The translations under genes and the position numbers were made by a program. From Vreelandella sedimenti (lineage in GTDB: Bacteria; Pseudomonadota; Gammaproteobacteria; Pseudomonadales; Halomonadaceae): a stretch of 64,000 bases of DNA. A model generated the notes under the pieces. The model saw nothing but the letters and a program-made list of their open reading frames with translations, ran no database searches and was not told the origin of the DNA. Within the stretch, counting starts at the first letter, position 1. Every line of letters starts with the position of its first letter. The stretch spans positions 1-64,000 of the forward strand of contig NZ_JACCGK010000013.1 in the NCBI RefSeq assembly GCF_013416325.1, given 5' to 3'. Below are positions 8,199 through 17,151 of the stretch, in pieces.

Positions 8199-8850
8199 AA
8201 TGAAGCATCAATCTGTAGCTCATGAAAACATTTCTGGCGATAAGACTCATTGCACAGTAGGCGATTAGCTCCGGACTTAAGCGCATCCAGGGCACTATCG
8301 CCATAAGCCATAACCGCTTTGTTTTCGGCTTCTGTCGGGATCGCGCCCCATCCATTAATCATTGCCGCTATATCGAGGATCTCGCGACTTAACACTGCTC
8401 TATCACCCCAGCGATCTGCGTTTGCAAGCAGCTTCGCGGCGTAGGCATCATTTCTGGTAATCAAAGGAACGCCGTACAGGTGCTGCGTCGGAGCATCCAG
8501 GATAATATTGCCTTCTCTAACGATTTCAAACGTAATTGGTTGGCCCTCTATCTCTAGAACAGCGCGAATGCCATACCCGTCTGCCCGGGTCATCCTCAAC
8601 TGGGTGCCGTCTCATCGAACAGAGCTGATAGTCCCGTCATGGAATACTGGCCCACGAGACCACGCAACTGGCGATATCCCTCTTGGCTTGAACAAAGGAA
8701 GGCGATATCAGTGCTTAGCCGGAAATCATTCATTTGTAACGCAATGGCCGTGCCGCCCGCAAAGACGCAGTGAGTGTCTGCCAACAATGTTCCATTCAGC
8801 TTCTGCAAAATGCTGACGATACGCTTATGGTGAGCGGCTTTGCTATGCAT
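8099..8850 (-). pseudogene. Nucleotidyltransferase toxin-like gene, frameshifted
   Basis: Two frames make one protein. The first part (8850-8596) has the nucleotidyltransferase core VFAGGTAIAL...RLSTDIAFL. The second (from about 8610 to 8099) continues RMTRADGYGIRAVLE, ITFEIVREGNIIL, ITRNDAYAAKLLANADRW, DIAAMINGWG. The break lies in the run GCACCC before AGTTGAGG; one added C would restore the frame (TAPQLRMTRADG). In addition the usual D-x-D metal pair reads D-I-A, so the second catalytic Asp is missing. Family members are AbiEii-like toxins. The start overlaps the preceding small gene by eight bases. Confidence 0.7.
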
Positions 8851-9052
8851 TGATCACCCCATTACCGTATGTATTTTTCAAACGTTCAATGAGGGCTTTT
8901 TCAGCGTCCGTCAGCATGTCTTGATCAACATAGCGCCAATTGCGTTCGTAGATGGCAAATGCTTCTTCTTCATCCATCGGATGATCGGAAGGCTTATGCC
9001 AGCAGATGAGGCGAAGCTCGGGATAGTCGTTTGGTATAAGACGGTCGACCAT
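8843..9052 (-). CDS. Small protein preceding a nucleotidyltransferase gene, possible antitoxin
   Basis: A 69-aa protein starting MVDRLIPNDYPELRL and containing MDEEEAFAIYERNWRYVDQ, then EKALIERLKNTYGNG. GGAG precedes the ATG at 9052; a longer frame upstream lacks a ribosome site. It overlaps the nucleotidyltransferase gene by eight bases and is therefore its operon partner. Small proteins of this type regularly precede such nucleotidyltransferases, so an antitoxin role is plausible but unproven. No known DNA-binding motif is visible. Confidence 0.55.
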   Translation of the reverse strand: MVDRLIPNDYPELRLICWHKPSDHPMDEEEAFAIYERNWRYVDQDMLTDAEKALIERLKNTYGNGVINA

Positions 9053-9186
9053 ATAATCTCCTGGTGAGCTTTTTCCTATAACAATTCGTTTCGACTGATT
9101 GGGGCAAGGACAGAACTCACTAAGCATATCTCGAGCGTTGCAGCAATTACGGCACTATAGTGACCCATGATTACTGGGGACTCATA

Positions 9187-9315
9187 GTGAAAAATACGTT
9201 CATAATCCCTTTCGATACCTATTCCCTAATGGCACAAATCGAAGTACGGGGCTATTTGCTGGAGAAAGGTGTCAGTTGGTTGGGTCGGTCGGGAGATAGC
9301 GATGAAAGTTACTGA
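9187..9315 (+). CDS. Possible 42-aa small protein
   Basis: GTG-started frame reading VKNTFIIPFDTYSLMAQIE and ending WLGRSGDSDESY. It overlaps the start of the zinc-ribbon gene by 14 bases, which would allow translational coupling. Residue composition looks protein-like and there is no stop interruption, but it is short, has no clear Shine-Dalgarno and no recognised family. Confidence 0.3.
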   Translation: MKNTFIIPFDTYSLMAQIEVRGYLLEKGVSWLGRSGDSDESY

Positions 9316-9613
9316 AAAGGTTGAAATGGAAACCGTCACCGACGTGCAGTGCGATGTATGTCTCTGTTCTACTCAAGTCACTTCTGGTGGGGTGGAATTC
9401 GCTACACTTCAAGCGCATTGGGGCTACGGCACCAAGCATGATGGTGAGCGATACGAACTGCACCTCTGTGAGGATTGTTTTTTCCTCACAATAGCGAACC
9501 TAAAACAGGAGCGTCGCATACAAAATTTATTCAGCGAAGATGACGATGTAGCTTCTACCAAGGCGAGAGACGAATTAGGACTAGTGGCACGTGATGACTA
9601 CTTTCGCGACTAA
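9302..9613 (+). CDS. Hypothetical zinc-ribbon protein
   Basis: A 103-aa soluble protein with two CxxC knuckles (CDVC near residue 18 and CEDC near residue 58) around FATLQAHWGYGTKHDGERYE. This is a compact zinc ribbon seen in conserved hypothetical proteins of pseudomonads and relatives. The function is unknown. The ATG at 9302 follows GGGAGA; an upstream in-frame start at 9269 would add eleven residues. It stands alone beside the toxin-antitoxin relics, so it is probably accessory. Confidence 0.6.
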   Translation: MKVTEKVEMETVTDVQCDVCLCSTQVTSGGVEFATLQAHWGYGTKHDGERYELHLCEDCFFLTIANLKQERRIQNLFSEDDDVASTKARDELGLVARDDYFRD

Positions 9614-9678
9614 GAAGGAAATAAACCTCCCTACATATTACGTTGTTCAGCTAGTATCAAGCGTCCGCTCCTGCCCCA

Positions 9679-9862
9679 GGCTATGTAAAACGTAGCTATC
9701 CTCTTTACTTTATCCCCTGTCAGATCGTGGAAAGTATCGAGGTAACGTTTTGTCACAGGTCTACCCCGATCCCAAGCTACGTTGTTTTCTGGGCTTCTGG
9801 ATGGCTTCGTCTATGAAGTTCGTGCCTTTGATGATTGCGTTGTCGCTCCCGACCACAAATAG
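9679..9862 (+). mobile_element. 5' remnant of an IS1182-family element
   Basis: The frame 9746-9862 reads RFVTGLPRSQATLFSGLLDGF and resembles the N terminus of IS1182 transposases (compare KRFMVGEARDQSTLFPALLDDF at 19467). Upstream, GGCTATGTAAAACGTAG at 9679-9695 matches the left end of the intact element at 19409 (GGCTGTGTGAAAACGTAG) with a few differences, and the intervening leader is also similar. After about 39 codons the frame stops at TAG and the rest is gone. It marks the junction next to the gmt region. Confidence 0.65.
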
Positions 9863-10202
9863 CTAGGCTTCAAAGGGATTAATCAAAAGACACAAACAAT
9901 ATTCGAACCGGAGCAGTAAGTGCTTTTCCACTTTTTAACAATAATTGATTACTATGAAAATAAGTCGGCGCACTCTGCACATCGGAGGGTGAACGCCGGA
10001 CATGACAAACGTTGAATGACCTATTCTGTCTAGCATCGCCCCCGAAAGCACGGAATAGCCGTCATTAGCGTTTTTTTCGGCAAACCTAAATCAGCGCATT
10101 TAGTGTCGCAAGAAACTGATTCAAAACAGTTTTTTAGCGCTCTGTGGCGCGCAGCTTGGCACGTATAAAATGAGTGAGCAATTAAGCTGCTTTAAGTAGC
10201 AT
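9863..10202. other. Intergenic region left of the gmt operon
   Basis: About 340 bases with no gene. It contains a small hairpin, AAACTG at 10113 pairing with CAGTTT at 10126 and followed by a T run, and the 12-mer TTAGTGTCGCAA at 10100 that recurs at 58907. Possibly part of an element end. Confidence 0.35.
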
Positions 10203-10230
10203 TGTATTTTATATTATTTTATAAAATACA
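10203..10230. repeat. 11-bp inverted repeat upstream of gmtX
   Basis: TGTATTTTATA and TATAAAATACA, six bases apart, in a very AT-rich leader (10190-10450). The region is likely the promoter or recombination-site zone of the gmt operon. Confidence 0.5.
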
Positions 10231-10280
10231 GCGCGACCTAATAAAATAATTGAATACTATAATTATTCAAGAACTTAAAT

Positions 10281-10326
10281 ATTTGTATACTATTATATTT
10301 TAGTTAAAAAATAATAGTATACAAAT
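10281..10326. repeat. 16-bp perfect inverted repeat upstream of gmtX
   Basis: ATTTGTATACTATTAT at 10281 and its exact reverse complement at 10311, 14 bases apart. It lies about 165 bases before gmtX. It could be an operator or a recombinase binding site for the adjacent trio. Confidence 0.6.
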
Positions 10327-10489
10327 TCTATTAGCTACTATAGCCCACCTCTAAAATTATATTAAATTATGCGAAATCAGGGGTTGCACTAATCAAAAAA
10401 AATAGTAAAAATAAAGAGAACATATCCTAAAAACTGAATCACTTAGTTAACATAGAGTGACTTTTAAAGCTATTAATAAAGGTATTTTA

Positions 10490-11020
10490 ATGCTCCAGGA
10501 CCGTGGCTCCAGAAGGGTTCCATTATCTCATATTGAAGTAAGTCACCATTTATCGGCCCCTACTCTACGAGTATTTCTAGCTCGCTCGTCGCTCTTACGA
10601 GACGTGCATCGCATGTCTGAAAAGGCGATAAAAATTTATATACTTCAGCATCCTCCGGTAGTTTATGAGAATAAAAGGGGTAAAAATCACACTCAACTCT
10701 TATGTATTGCTAACCTGCTAACTTTATATATCGCCAAACGCTGTCTTTCCGAGAGTGATAAAATTCGAGTCACTTTAGTTGATGCACCGCTCAGTAAAAA
10801 CACAGATTCCCAAGCACTTTCGCTAGCGCTATCAGCAGAAACGTGCCATGCGATTTCTCCAAAAGAGTTATCTCACTACATCATGTCGTTATGGGAAAAC
10901 CTTGCCTCTTCTGATCCCAAAGCGTTAATTACCCTGTCTGAAAAATTCAACAATAAATCTTCTTTTTGTGAGGCCGTTGGCATCAACAGGCGAAATTTTT
11001 ATGGAGACGTTAAACCATGA
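10490..11020 (+). CDS. gmtX: Gamma-mobile-trio protein GmtX
   Basis: A 176-aa protein, the first gene of a three-gene unit whose order, sizes and overlaps match the gamma-mobile-trio (GMT). No enzymatic motif is visible. The C terminus (FNNKSSFCEAVGINRRNFYGDV) looks like a small helix-turn-helix, so DNA binding is possible. The ATG at 10490 has AAAGG seven bases upstream; a GTG at 10457 would add eleven residues but lacks a ribosome site. The stop overlaps the next ATG as ATGA. Assignment rests on context plus remembered family features. Confidence 0.65.
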   Translation: MLQDRGSRRVPLSHIEVSHHLSAPTLRVFLARSSLLRDVHRMSEKAIKIYILQHPPVVYENKRGKNHTQLLCIANLLTLYIAKRCLSESDKIRVTLVDAPLSKNTDSQALSLALSAETCHAISPKELSHYIMSLWENLASSDPKALITLSEKFNNKSSFCEAVGINRRNFYGDVKP

Positions 11021-13413
11021 TAAACAATGAGGAGCTTAATGCGCTTTTAGAGCAGCTGATTCAACCCCGTAAAGACTATTTTTCTTTTGAAAAAATACAG
11101 GCTTTACTGCCGTTGGTGTGCACACAAGTTGCTAATATTGGTAAGGCTTCCTGGGATTCATTGGAGCTTTTAGCGCTAGCAGAGGCGCTCAGCAGTGGTC
11201 AATTATCGCTGATATCACAGCCAGGCCATGGCGAGAAAGGGATTCATGGTTCAAACCCTATTCATGGTGTTTTATATCAGTTCATTAAAAAACGCGACGA
11301 TATAGCACAGCTTAATGAACGCCTGCTCCTGCTCGCCCACATCATTAATGCTGCGCGTCAGTGGCGTAAAGATATGCAAACTGCTGAATCCAGCGATAAT
11401 TTCTTTGAACAACGCGATAAACGCCTCAAACAAACGACTTACCTTAAAAATCTGGAATCTGCATGCAAAGTGGTCCGCCGCATTGATGACGATTGGCTGT
11501 TCTTGTTATCACCGCCAAATCAATCAACGGAAATTCTGTACAAGCGCTGCGATGCTTTTATCGGGGATAATGACAAGAGCCAACAAGAAGGCTATATCAA
11601 AGAATTAGCGCTTTTTTTTGCTTATGCTCTTAATCATCGGCAACCATTACGCGGCTATCAAGAAACGAGCCCTAATGAACTCCATAAGAAGCCAATAGCA
11701 CAGCGAAAGCGTCGCTTCGATGATGACCCTGATGAAAGCTGGCGCGAAACAGCCAACTCAGCTATCTCCCTACCACCCGATATTGACGAAAAAACAAAAG
11801 ATACCCTGCGTACCTCCGGTTTATGTACCGTGGAAGAAAGTCCCGCGACTGAGCTGATCCAAAATGACGCCCCGATCCAAGCTGCGGCGGGCGACAGCTC
11901 GTTACAGGCGGTATTTCGCGCACGCAGCCAACAAATATTTCAAGATAAAGCCGCTCAACTACTACCTGGGCGCTGGGAGCAATTGAGTGCGTTTGACCTT
12001 CATCAATTAATGCAGCAATTGGAACAAAAAATACCCTCGCTACGTCCGTGGCTTCAGTGTGTGGTCGGACTGCTGTTAATGACAGGTCGTAGCCTCGACA
12101 GTGTGCTGGACACTCAAGTAATCAAACACATTGAAAGGATCCCAAAGCTCATTACAGACCAAGCAATTTACGTTTTACCCAGTGAGCAAGCGTGTTGGGT
12201 AACAGGGGTATTTCGACCAGAAAGTAGTCGCCAGTTGACAGGAGAGTGGCCCGCTCACATGCGCATCACAAAAGATCGCCTGACGCTGCCAGTCCCGCCA
12301 ATGTTTTGGGGGCTCATAAAGCTAAAAGCACTCCACGTCGCATCAAGAGTTAATAAACGCTCTGTACCGCTGTTTCCAAAAGATTATCGGGAAGAGCTAA
12401 AAAATGAGTTGAAAGTTCTGCTCTCTGACATTAACCGTAAAACTGGGTCACGGTTAACTGTCCACCGCTTGGGTGCCCATCTTTTTAATACGCTCAACCA
12501 CGGTGATGCAGATTTAACGGCGTCGTGCTTAATAACAGCGCGAGTGCCCTCATTCGGCCAGCAAGCATCCCTTTATTATTATGCACCGCACATAAAACGC
12601 CTGGAACAGCAATATATCCAAGCCATGGAGGCCATCGCACGGCAATGTTCTACTCATCCGTCATCAGAAGCCGAGCCCTCCCATGCTATCGCATGCGCTA
12701 CTTCTCACTCTGATGCAGCCAACCATGTGGGGTCTAACCTCGTACCCAGAACAGCATACGTAAACGCTCTTGTCACTAATATGCAGCAGCAGATTAAGGA
12801 AGCTAAAATGGGGGCAAGGTCGGCCGCACTGTTCAGCATGCACAACGCTTATGTGGCATATACCGTGGCCATGCTGATGTTCTCGACCGGTTATCGAAGC
12901 GTTCGTGACCCACTGCCGAGCTGGAACAATATTTCGCTATCGCGGCGCATGATCGTCATTGCGGACAAAACCGATGATCAACAAAGCCATGCGCGTTTTT
13001 TGCCGCTGACGAGCCTTATGGTTGAGCAACTACAACACTATCAACGCCATCGCCAAGGTCTACTTGGCCGCTTAGCGTTTTATCTTCAACACCAGTGGGA
13101 TACGCCGTTTATGTTCTTGGATCACTACGGCAATCCAAAAGAGGTCACACCGACTCGGCTACATGACCAGTTGCACTGGATCGACGCCCCGCCTTTAAAT
13201 ATCAACCGCCACTATCTGCATACGCAATTAAAAGAAAGTCACTTATCGTCGGAAGTTGTCGATGCATTTATGGGCCACTGGGACTCTGGCCAAGAGCCTT
13301 GGGCCAGTTACTCGACGTTTTGCCCGCGTGAATATCAGCACCTTATCGCTTCAGTTATACAGCCTCTGATGGTGAAACAGGGTTGGAAAGCACTGAAAGG
13401 AGCGGCGCTATGA
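11017..13413 (+). CDS. gmtY: Gamma-mobile-trio recombinase GmtY
   Basis: A 798-aa protein with a long N-terminal part and a C-terminal tyrosine-recombinase-like domain (about residues 600-790). The box I Arg is present at about 627 (STGYRSVRDPL). Box II, normally HxxR, reads RHYLHT at about 731-736, so the canonical His and Arg positions appear replaced. GHW at about 754-756 and a Tyr at about 768 (WASYSTF) are present. It is coupled by ATGA to both neighbours. Whether it cuts DNA itself or is a structural partner of GmtZ is unclear from sequence. Confidence 0.72.
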   Translation: MINNEELNALLEQLIQPRKDYFSFEKIQALLPLVCTQVANIGKASWDSLELLALAEALSSGQLSLISQPGHGEKGIHGSNPIHGVLYQFIKKRDDIAQLNERLLLLAHIINAARQWRKDMQTAESSDNFFEQRDKRLKQTTYLKNLESACKVVRRIDDDWLFLLSPPNQSTEILYKRCDAFIGDNDKSQQEGYIKELALFFAYALNHRQPLRGYQETSPNELHKKPIAQRKRRFDDDPDESWRETANSAISLPPDIDEKTKDTLRTSGLCTVEESPATELIQNDAPIQAAAGDSSLQAVFRARSQQIFQDKAAQLLPGRWEQLSAFDLHQLMQQLEQKIPSLRPWLQCVVGLLLMTGRSLDSVLDTQVIKHIERIPKLITDQAIYVLPSEQACWVTGVFRPESSRQLTGEWPAHMRITKDRLTLPVPPMFWGLIKLKALHVASRVNKRSVPLFPKDYREELKNELKVLLSDINRKTGSRLTVHRLGAHLFNTLNHGDADLTASCLITARVPSFGQQASLYYYAPHIKRLEQQYIQAMEAIARQCSTHPSSEAEPSHAIACATSHSDAANHVGSNLVPRTAYVNALVTNMQQQIKEAKMGARSAALFSMHNAYVAYTVAMLMFSTGYRSVRDPLPSWNNISLSRRMIVIADKTDDQQSHARFLPLTSLMVEQLQHYQRHRQGLLGRLAFYLQHQWDTPFMFLDHYGNPKEVTPTRLHDQLHWIDAPPLNINRHYLHTQLKESHLSSEVVDAFMGHWDSGQEPWASYSTFCPREYQHLIASVIQPLMVKQGWKALKGAAL

Positions 13414-16400
13414 GTGACCAGCCACTCTGGTCAGGGTGGCGACTGCCACGGCCTCAAAAAATGTCTAGTGATGGCCAAGAAAAACGCCGCTATCAACGCG
13501 ATCGTGAACGCTATCAATTTCTGATGGGTATTCTCGAAACATTGGAACAAAAGGTTCCGGGTGTCATGGAAGGCAAACCGAACCTCTCTTTTTCAGACGC
13601 AGATACCTCTGCCGTGTTTGAGGCACTGCACCAAAACACGCCGCCCAAGGCACTGCGCAAAACGCACAATTTTTTAGTGAGAGGCTTGGAAAATGGCCAT
13701 GAAAAGCTGAAATGGCGTGTGATGATCCCGAGTCCATTGGTCACTGTCGTCCGTAAGCCTCCAACAGTCACCACCTCTTCGTTCTCAGACCTGCATCGTT
13801 GGGATGCCCTCGTAGAAAAACATGACGCAATGTCTGGTGTGGAAAATCTTAGCGGCAATGCGCTGAGTAAATGGATGGTGGGACGATGGTTGTTTCAGTT
13901 GATCCGTGAAGGTGCTCTGCTGAATAAGCGCTACCTGGAACAGATGCCTCAAGCGTTTGAGCAAGGCACCTCCTTTGCTTCAGGCACAGGGTTTCTCACG
14001 TTAGCGGACTGCATTCAGTCGACTAATGCAGGCGAAGAAGAAAAGGAACAAGATGAAGCATCTGTTAATAACCTGTCTTCGAAATCACCCTCTGAGACAC
14101 CGATCGAAAAAGAGCTGCGGTTTCATTATCGGCGACTATGTTTAAGCCCGATGAGCCAGTTGCTACTCTTAAACACCTACCAGGATATAGGCAACGCTTG
14201 GCCACGATCCGCTTCCAAAAGTATAGTGCCTGTCGAGCAGTGCCTGATGTTTTATATCAAACACATCGCTGTCGAAACACCTCCAGCAAGTATGTCAGCT
14301 CTGCTGACGATGGCAAAAACAGCGTCGGCTCTCGATATGCCACCGTTACTGACACACTACGCAAGCAAAGCCGACTCCTCGCTCTCGTTACGTCCATCCT
14401 CATGGCAGCGTTTATTTCACCGCAACGTATTAACCGCCACCTCAGTCGAGACTCACGACGAAGACGTCTACTTAGACTTCCAAACAACTCACCAGACCAG
14501 TACTACCCCTTCCGACCAGCTAAAACAGCTCCGCCAGTTACAGCAATGTTTTTCCCCTTCTATGGTGGGTCAAACGGGAAGACGTAAAGCAATCGACAAT
14601 ATCAACGCATTTCTAGCGGTTTCAAATAGTAACGGTGTCATCGTGACGATGCTCGCCAACTGGTGTAAAAAGCTGATGCAAAAAGGTGGCCGGGTTAAAT
14701 CCAAACTCGTCGCAAGCACTGCAGAAACATATTTATCGACCATTGCCCGCCCGCTGGTAGCGCACAGTCAAACCTTTGGTGATGTTCGAGCTGCCAGTGC
14801 CGATCAGTGGGAAGCGTTGTATGAAGACGTGTTAAACAGTGCTAAAACCTCCTCTTCCAGAGCGAAAATGCGAAATCGTCTTTATGAATTTCATCATTTT
14901 CTCGTTGATTCGTACGCACTCCCGCACATCGACCTCGACAGTGCCAATGCAGAAAAACAGCGCGTTGATGTGAATATCATTACACCCGCCGAATTTCGCC
15001 GTGCCTTGGCACTAATTGACACCTCACAGCAGCCCGAGCGATTTCGCACGATGCAAAAGCTTTCTTTAATACTGGGTTACCGCCTTGGGATCCGGCGTAG
15101 CGAGTGTGCGGGACTGCAGATAAAAGATGTCACCTACCTATTTGATAACGACGCTTTCGATGGCGAGATCATCATTCGATCTAATGACTACCGAAAAGGT
15201 AAAAGCTATTCGGCAACACGACGGTTGCCGCTGTGGTTACTGATGCCAGAAGAGCGAAAGGATCTTATCGACTGGGTTAAACGTCGCAAAGGGGAAATCA
15301 CTACCCAGCAGGTAACTAAACAACTGCTTTTCTGTCGCAGCGGAACTGGCCGTCTACTTCTGGAAGATAAAGTGCTTTTTAAACCGATACAAACTGCCTT
15401 AAAAACGGTCAGTGGCGACCATACTCTTCGCTACCACCACCTACGGCATTCCTTTGTGACCTTTACGCTACTGCGCCTGTTGGAGCGTATGCCTGGTGAA
15501 CTACTGCCAGACGCCTGGGTACTGGATGACCAACGCAATATCGCAATGCCAAACACCGATGCCGATATTTCGGCCTTAGCCGGTCTTGCGCCGCAAGATA
15601 GGCCTTCGCGTAAACGGCTTTGGCAACTCGCACTTTGGGCGGGGCATGCAAGCCCCGATGAGACACTTAGCTCGTACACCCACTCTCTCGACTGGATCCT
15701 TGGGCAAGCCTTGCGTGAACGTTTTAACCCCACCCTCAATATCGATCAACAATTCGCACTACTTAATTTTCCGACTAAAACAGCGTTGAGCAGTTGGCGT
15801 AACCGTCGCGGGCTCAAAGGACAGACGCAAGCCGGCGTGCTATTGCAATATCTGCAGGATGAGTGGCAGCCATATCTGGCAGATGACCCTCTGGAGCAAG
15901 AATGGCAACCCTATCAACCGCCCACCGAGAATCCGCTCGATAACCCCTTGGAAGCCTCATTCGACTGGCCCGAAGCCACGACGATTTATCAAAGCCTGCG
16001 GCTTGTCGAACAACAAGAGATGCACGGCATACCGTTTGGCGACGCTATCCACCAGACAGCCAGCCGATTCGTACTCGACCCAGGGCAGCTTTCTCTTTGG
16101 TTGGAGCATGGCGAAGCATTAATGCAACGTAAAACGCGAAAAACCAATCAACAGTTTAGTCGCGAAGACAACCGCAATGACCGTTCTCGCCGCGTGGCAT
16201 CGCAACGTATCTATATGCCAGAACTGCAACGCTGCATGGCACCGCCTATCAAGCCAGAGGTATTGAGAGAGGCCGGGCATTTTTTTCATCGCCTGCTCGA
16301 CTGGCATCAGTCACAGCCCGATATCGCGGAAGAAAGCCTAATGACGTTACGCAATCATATGCAACGTAGCACCGGACAGATCGAGCTACCCAGTGTTGAG

Positions 16401-16769
16401 GCCATTAATAGTGTCCGCGAACTATTGCGGCCGCTGCGTTGTTATCAGCATGTTTACCTCGTGGTCGAAGTCGAGATGGCGGCCAAAGAAAAGAGCATCA
16501 AACGTTACTGGTCCAATTCGACCGACATTCCCCACGAGCGTATTGAGTTGATTCCAACGCCCTCTCCTTCTGGCCGGACACGCCACTGGCATGGGAATGC
16601 CAATCTCAAAATCACGCGGGGGAATTACAAAGACCGTCATCAACCTTTATGGGAAGCCTTGCGATTCGCTGCCTTTATGACAATGCTAGTTTTGGGTCTA
16701 GGAGTCGACGAGCAGCTATCAGTGTCATCATCATTAATCAACGGCGGTAAGGAAAACGTCGGTAATTAA
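13410..16769 (+). CDS. gmtZ: Gamma-mobile-trio integrase GmtZ
   Basis: A 1119-aa tyrosine recombinase. The catalytic domain in the middle has all boxes: Arg at about 561 (GIRRSE), a Lys in DYRKGKSY, HHLRHSF at about 675-681, AGHASPDETLSSYTH with the His at about 746 and the nucleophile Tyr at about 755. A further 350 residues follow the catalytic part, which is unusual for simple integrases and fits the large GMT integrase. The start at 13410 overlaps the gmtY stop and has GGAG upstream. A stable hairpin follows at 16799. Likely catalyses movement of the island. Confidence 0.75.
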   Translation: MSDQPLWSGWRLPRPQKMSSDGQEKRRYQRDRERYQFLMGILETLEQKVPGVMEGKPNLSFSDADTSAVFEALHQNTPPKALRKTHNFLVRGLENGHEKLKWRVMIPSPLVTVVRKPPTVTTSSFSDLHRWDALVEKHDAMSGVENLSGNALSKWMVGRWLFQLIREGALLNKRYLEQMPQAFEQGTSFASGTGFLTLADCIQSTNAGEEEKEQDEASVNNLSSKSPSETPIEKELRFHYRRLCLSPMSQLLLLNTYQDIGNAWPRSASKSIVPVEQCLMFYIKHIAVETPPASMSALLTMAKTASALDMPPLLTHYASKADSSLSLRPSSWQRLFHRNVLTATSVETHDEDVYLDFQTTHQTSTTPSDQLKQLRQLQQCFSPSMVGQTGRRKAIDNINAFLAVSNSNGVIVTMLANWCKKLMQKGGRVKSKLVASTAETYLSTIARPLVAHSQTFGDVRAASADQWEALYEDVLNSAKTSSSRAKMRNRLYEFHHFLVDSYALPHIDLDSANAEKQRVDVNIITPAEFRRALALIDTSQQPERFRTMQKLSLILGYRLGIRRSECAGLQIKDVTYLFDNDAFDGEIIIRSNDYRKGKSYSATRRLPLWLLMPEERKDLIDWVKRRKGEITTQQVTKQLLFCRSGTGRLLLEDKVLFKPIQTALKTVSGDHTLRYHHLRHSFVTFTLLRLLERMPGELLPDAWVLDDQRNIAMPNTDADISALAGLAPQDRPSRKRLWQLALWAGHASPDETLSSYTHSLDWILGQALRERFNPTLNIDQQFALLNFPTKTALSSWRNRRGLKGQTQAGVLLQYLQDEWQPYLADDPLEQEWQPYQPPTENPLDNPLEASFDWPEATTIYQSLRLVEQQEMHGIPFGDAIHQTASRFVLDPGQLSLWLEHGEALMQRKTRKTNQQFSREDNRNDRSRRVASQRIYMPELQRCMAPPIKPEVLREAGHFFHRLLDWHQSQPDIAEESLMTLRNHMQRSTGQIELPSVEAINSVRELLRPLRCYQHVYLVVEVEMAAKEKSIKRYWSNSTDIPHERIELIPTPSPSGRTRHWHGNANLKITRGNYKDRHQPLWEALRFAAFMTMLVLGLGVDEQLSVSSSLINGGKENVGN

Positions 16770-16798
16770 AGAGCCCTGCTTAGCGATGACGCTTAAAA

Positions 16799-16839
16799 AC
16801 TTATCCCCACCGCTTAGTTTTAAAGGGGTGGGGATAAGT
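16799..16839. terminator. Hairpin after gmtZ
   Basis: ACTTATCCCCACC and GGTGGGGATAAGT form a perfect 13-bp stem with a 15-base loop, between the convergent ends of gmtZ and the gene at 16864. The following T run is short, so termination strength is uncertain. Confidence 0.55.
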
Positions 16840-16863
16840 AGGCTTTTAAGCAACGATATTAGC

Positions 16864-17151
16864 CTAGCTGTTCAGCACCTCGTACGCGTTAATAAAACAA
16901 AGCTTCTGGCTAACAAATTGCGCCCACTTGGTCGTCACCTGAACATGTTGGCCCATTTTAGGCACGCCCTGCCCCGTTAAGTGGCGGTCGGTGAGATAGA
17001 AGCGATAGTTGCCATTGGGGCCAATCAAGTAGAGCAACCAGACCCGATGCTGCATTAACCACTCGGGGCCTTCAACACCGGCCACATATAGCGCGCCCTC
17101 AAACTCACGCCCAGCTTTATTCGATGACACTAGCTGCTGTGTTACTGCCAT
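16864..17151 (-). CDS. Hypothetical protein, last gene of an integrase operon
   Basis: A 95-aa protein (MAVTQQLVSSNKAGREFEGA...), possibly a small beta-rich fold: EGALYVAGVEG, VWLLYLIGPNGNYRFYLTD. No recognised family. GGAGG precedes the ATG at 17151, and this start overlaps the end of the upstream gene by ten bases. Order on the minus strand is xis, int, 106-aa protein, this gene, so it travels with the integrase module. Confidence 0.5.
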   Translation of the reverse strand: MAVTQQLVSSNKAGREFEGALYVAGVEGPEWLMQHRVWLLYLIGPNGNYRFYLTDRHLTGQGVPKMGQHVQVTTKWAQFVSQKLCFINAYEVLNS

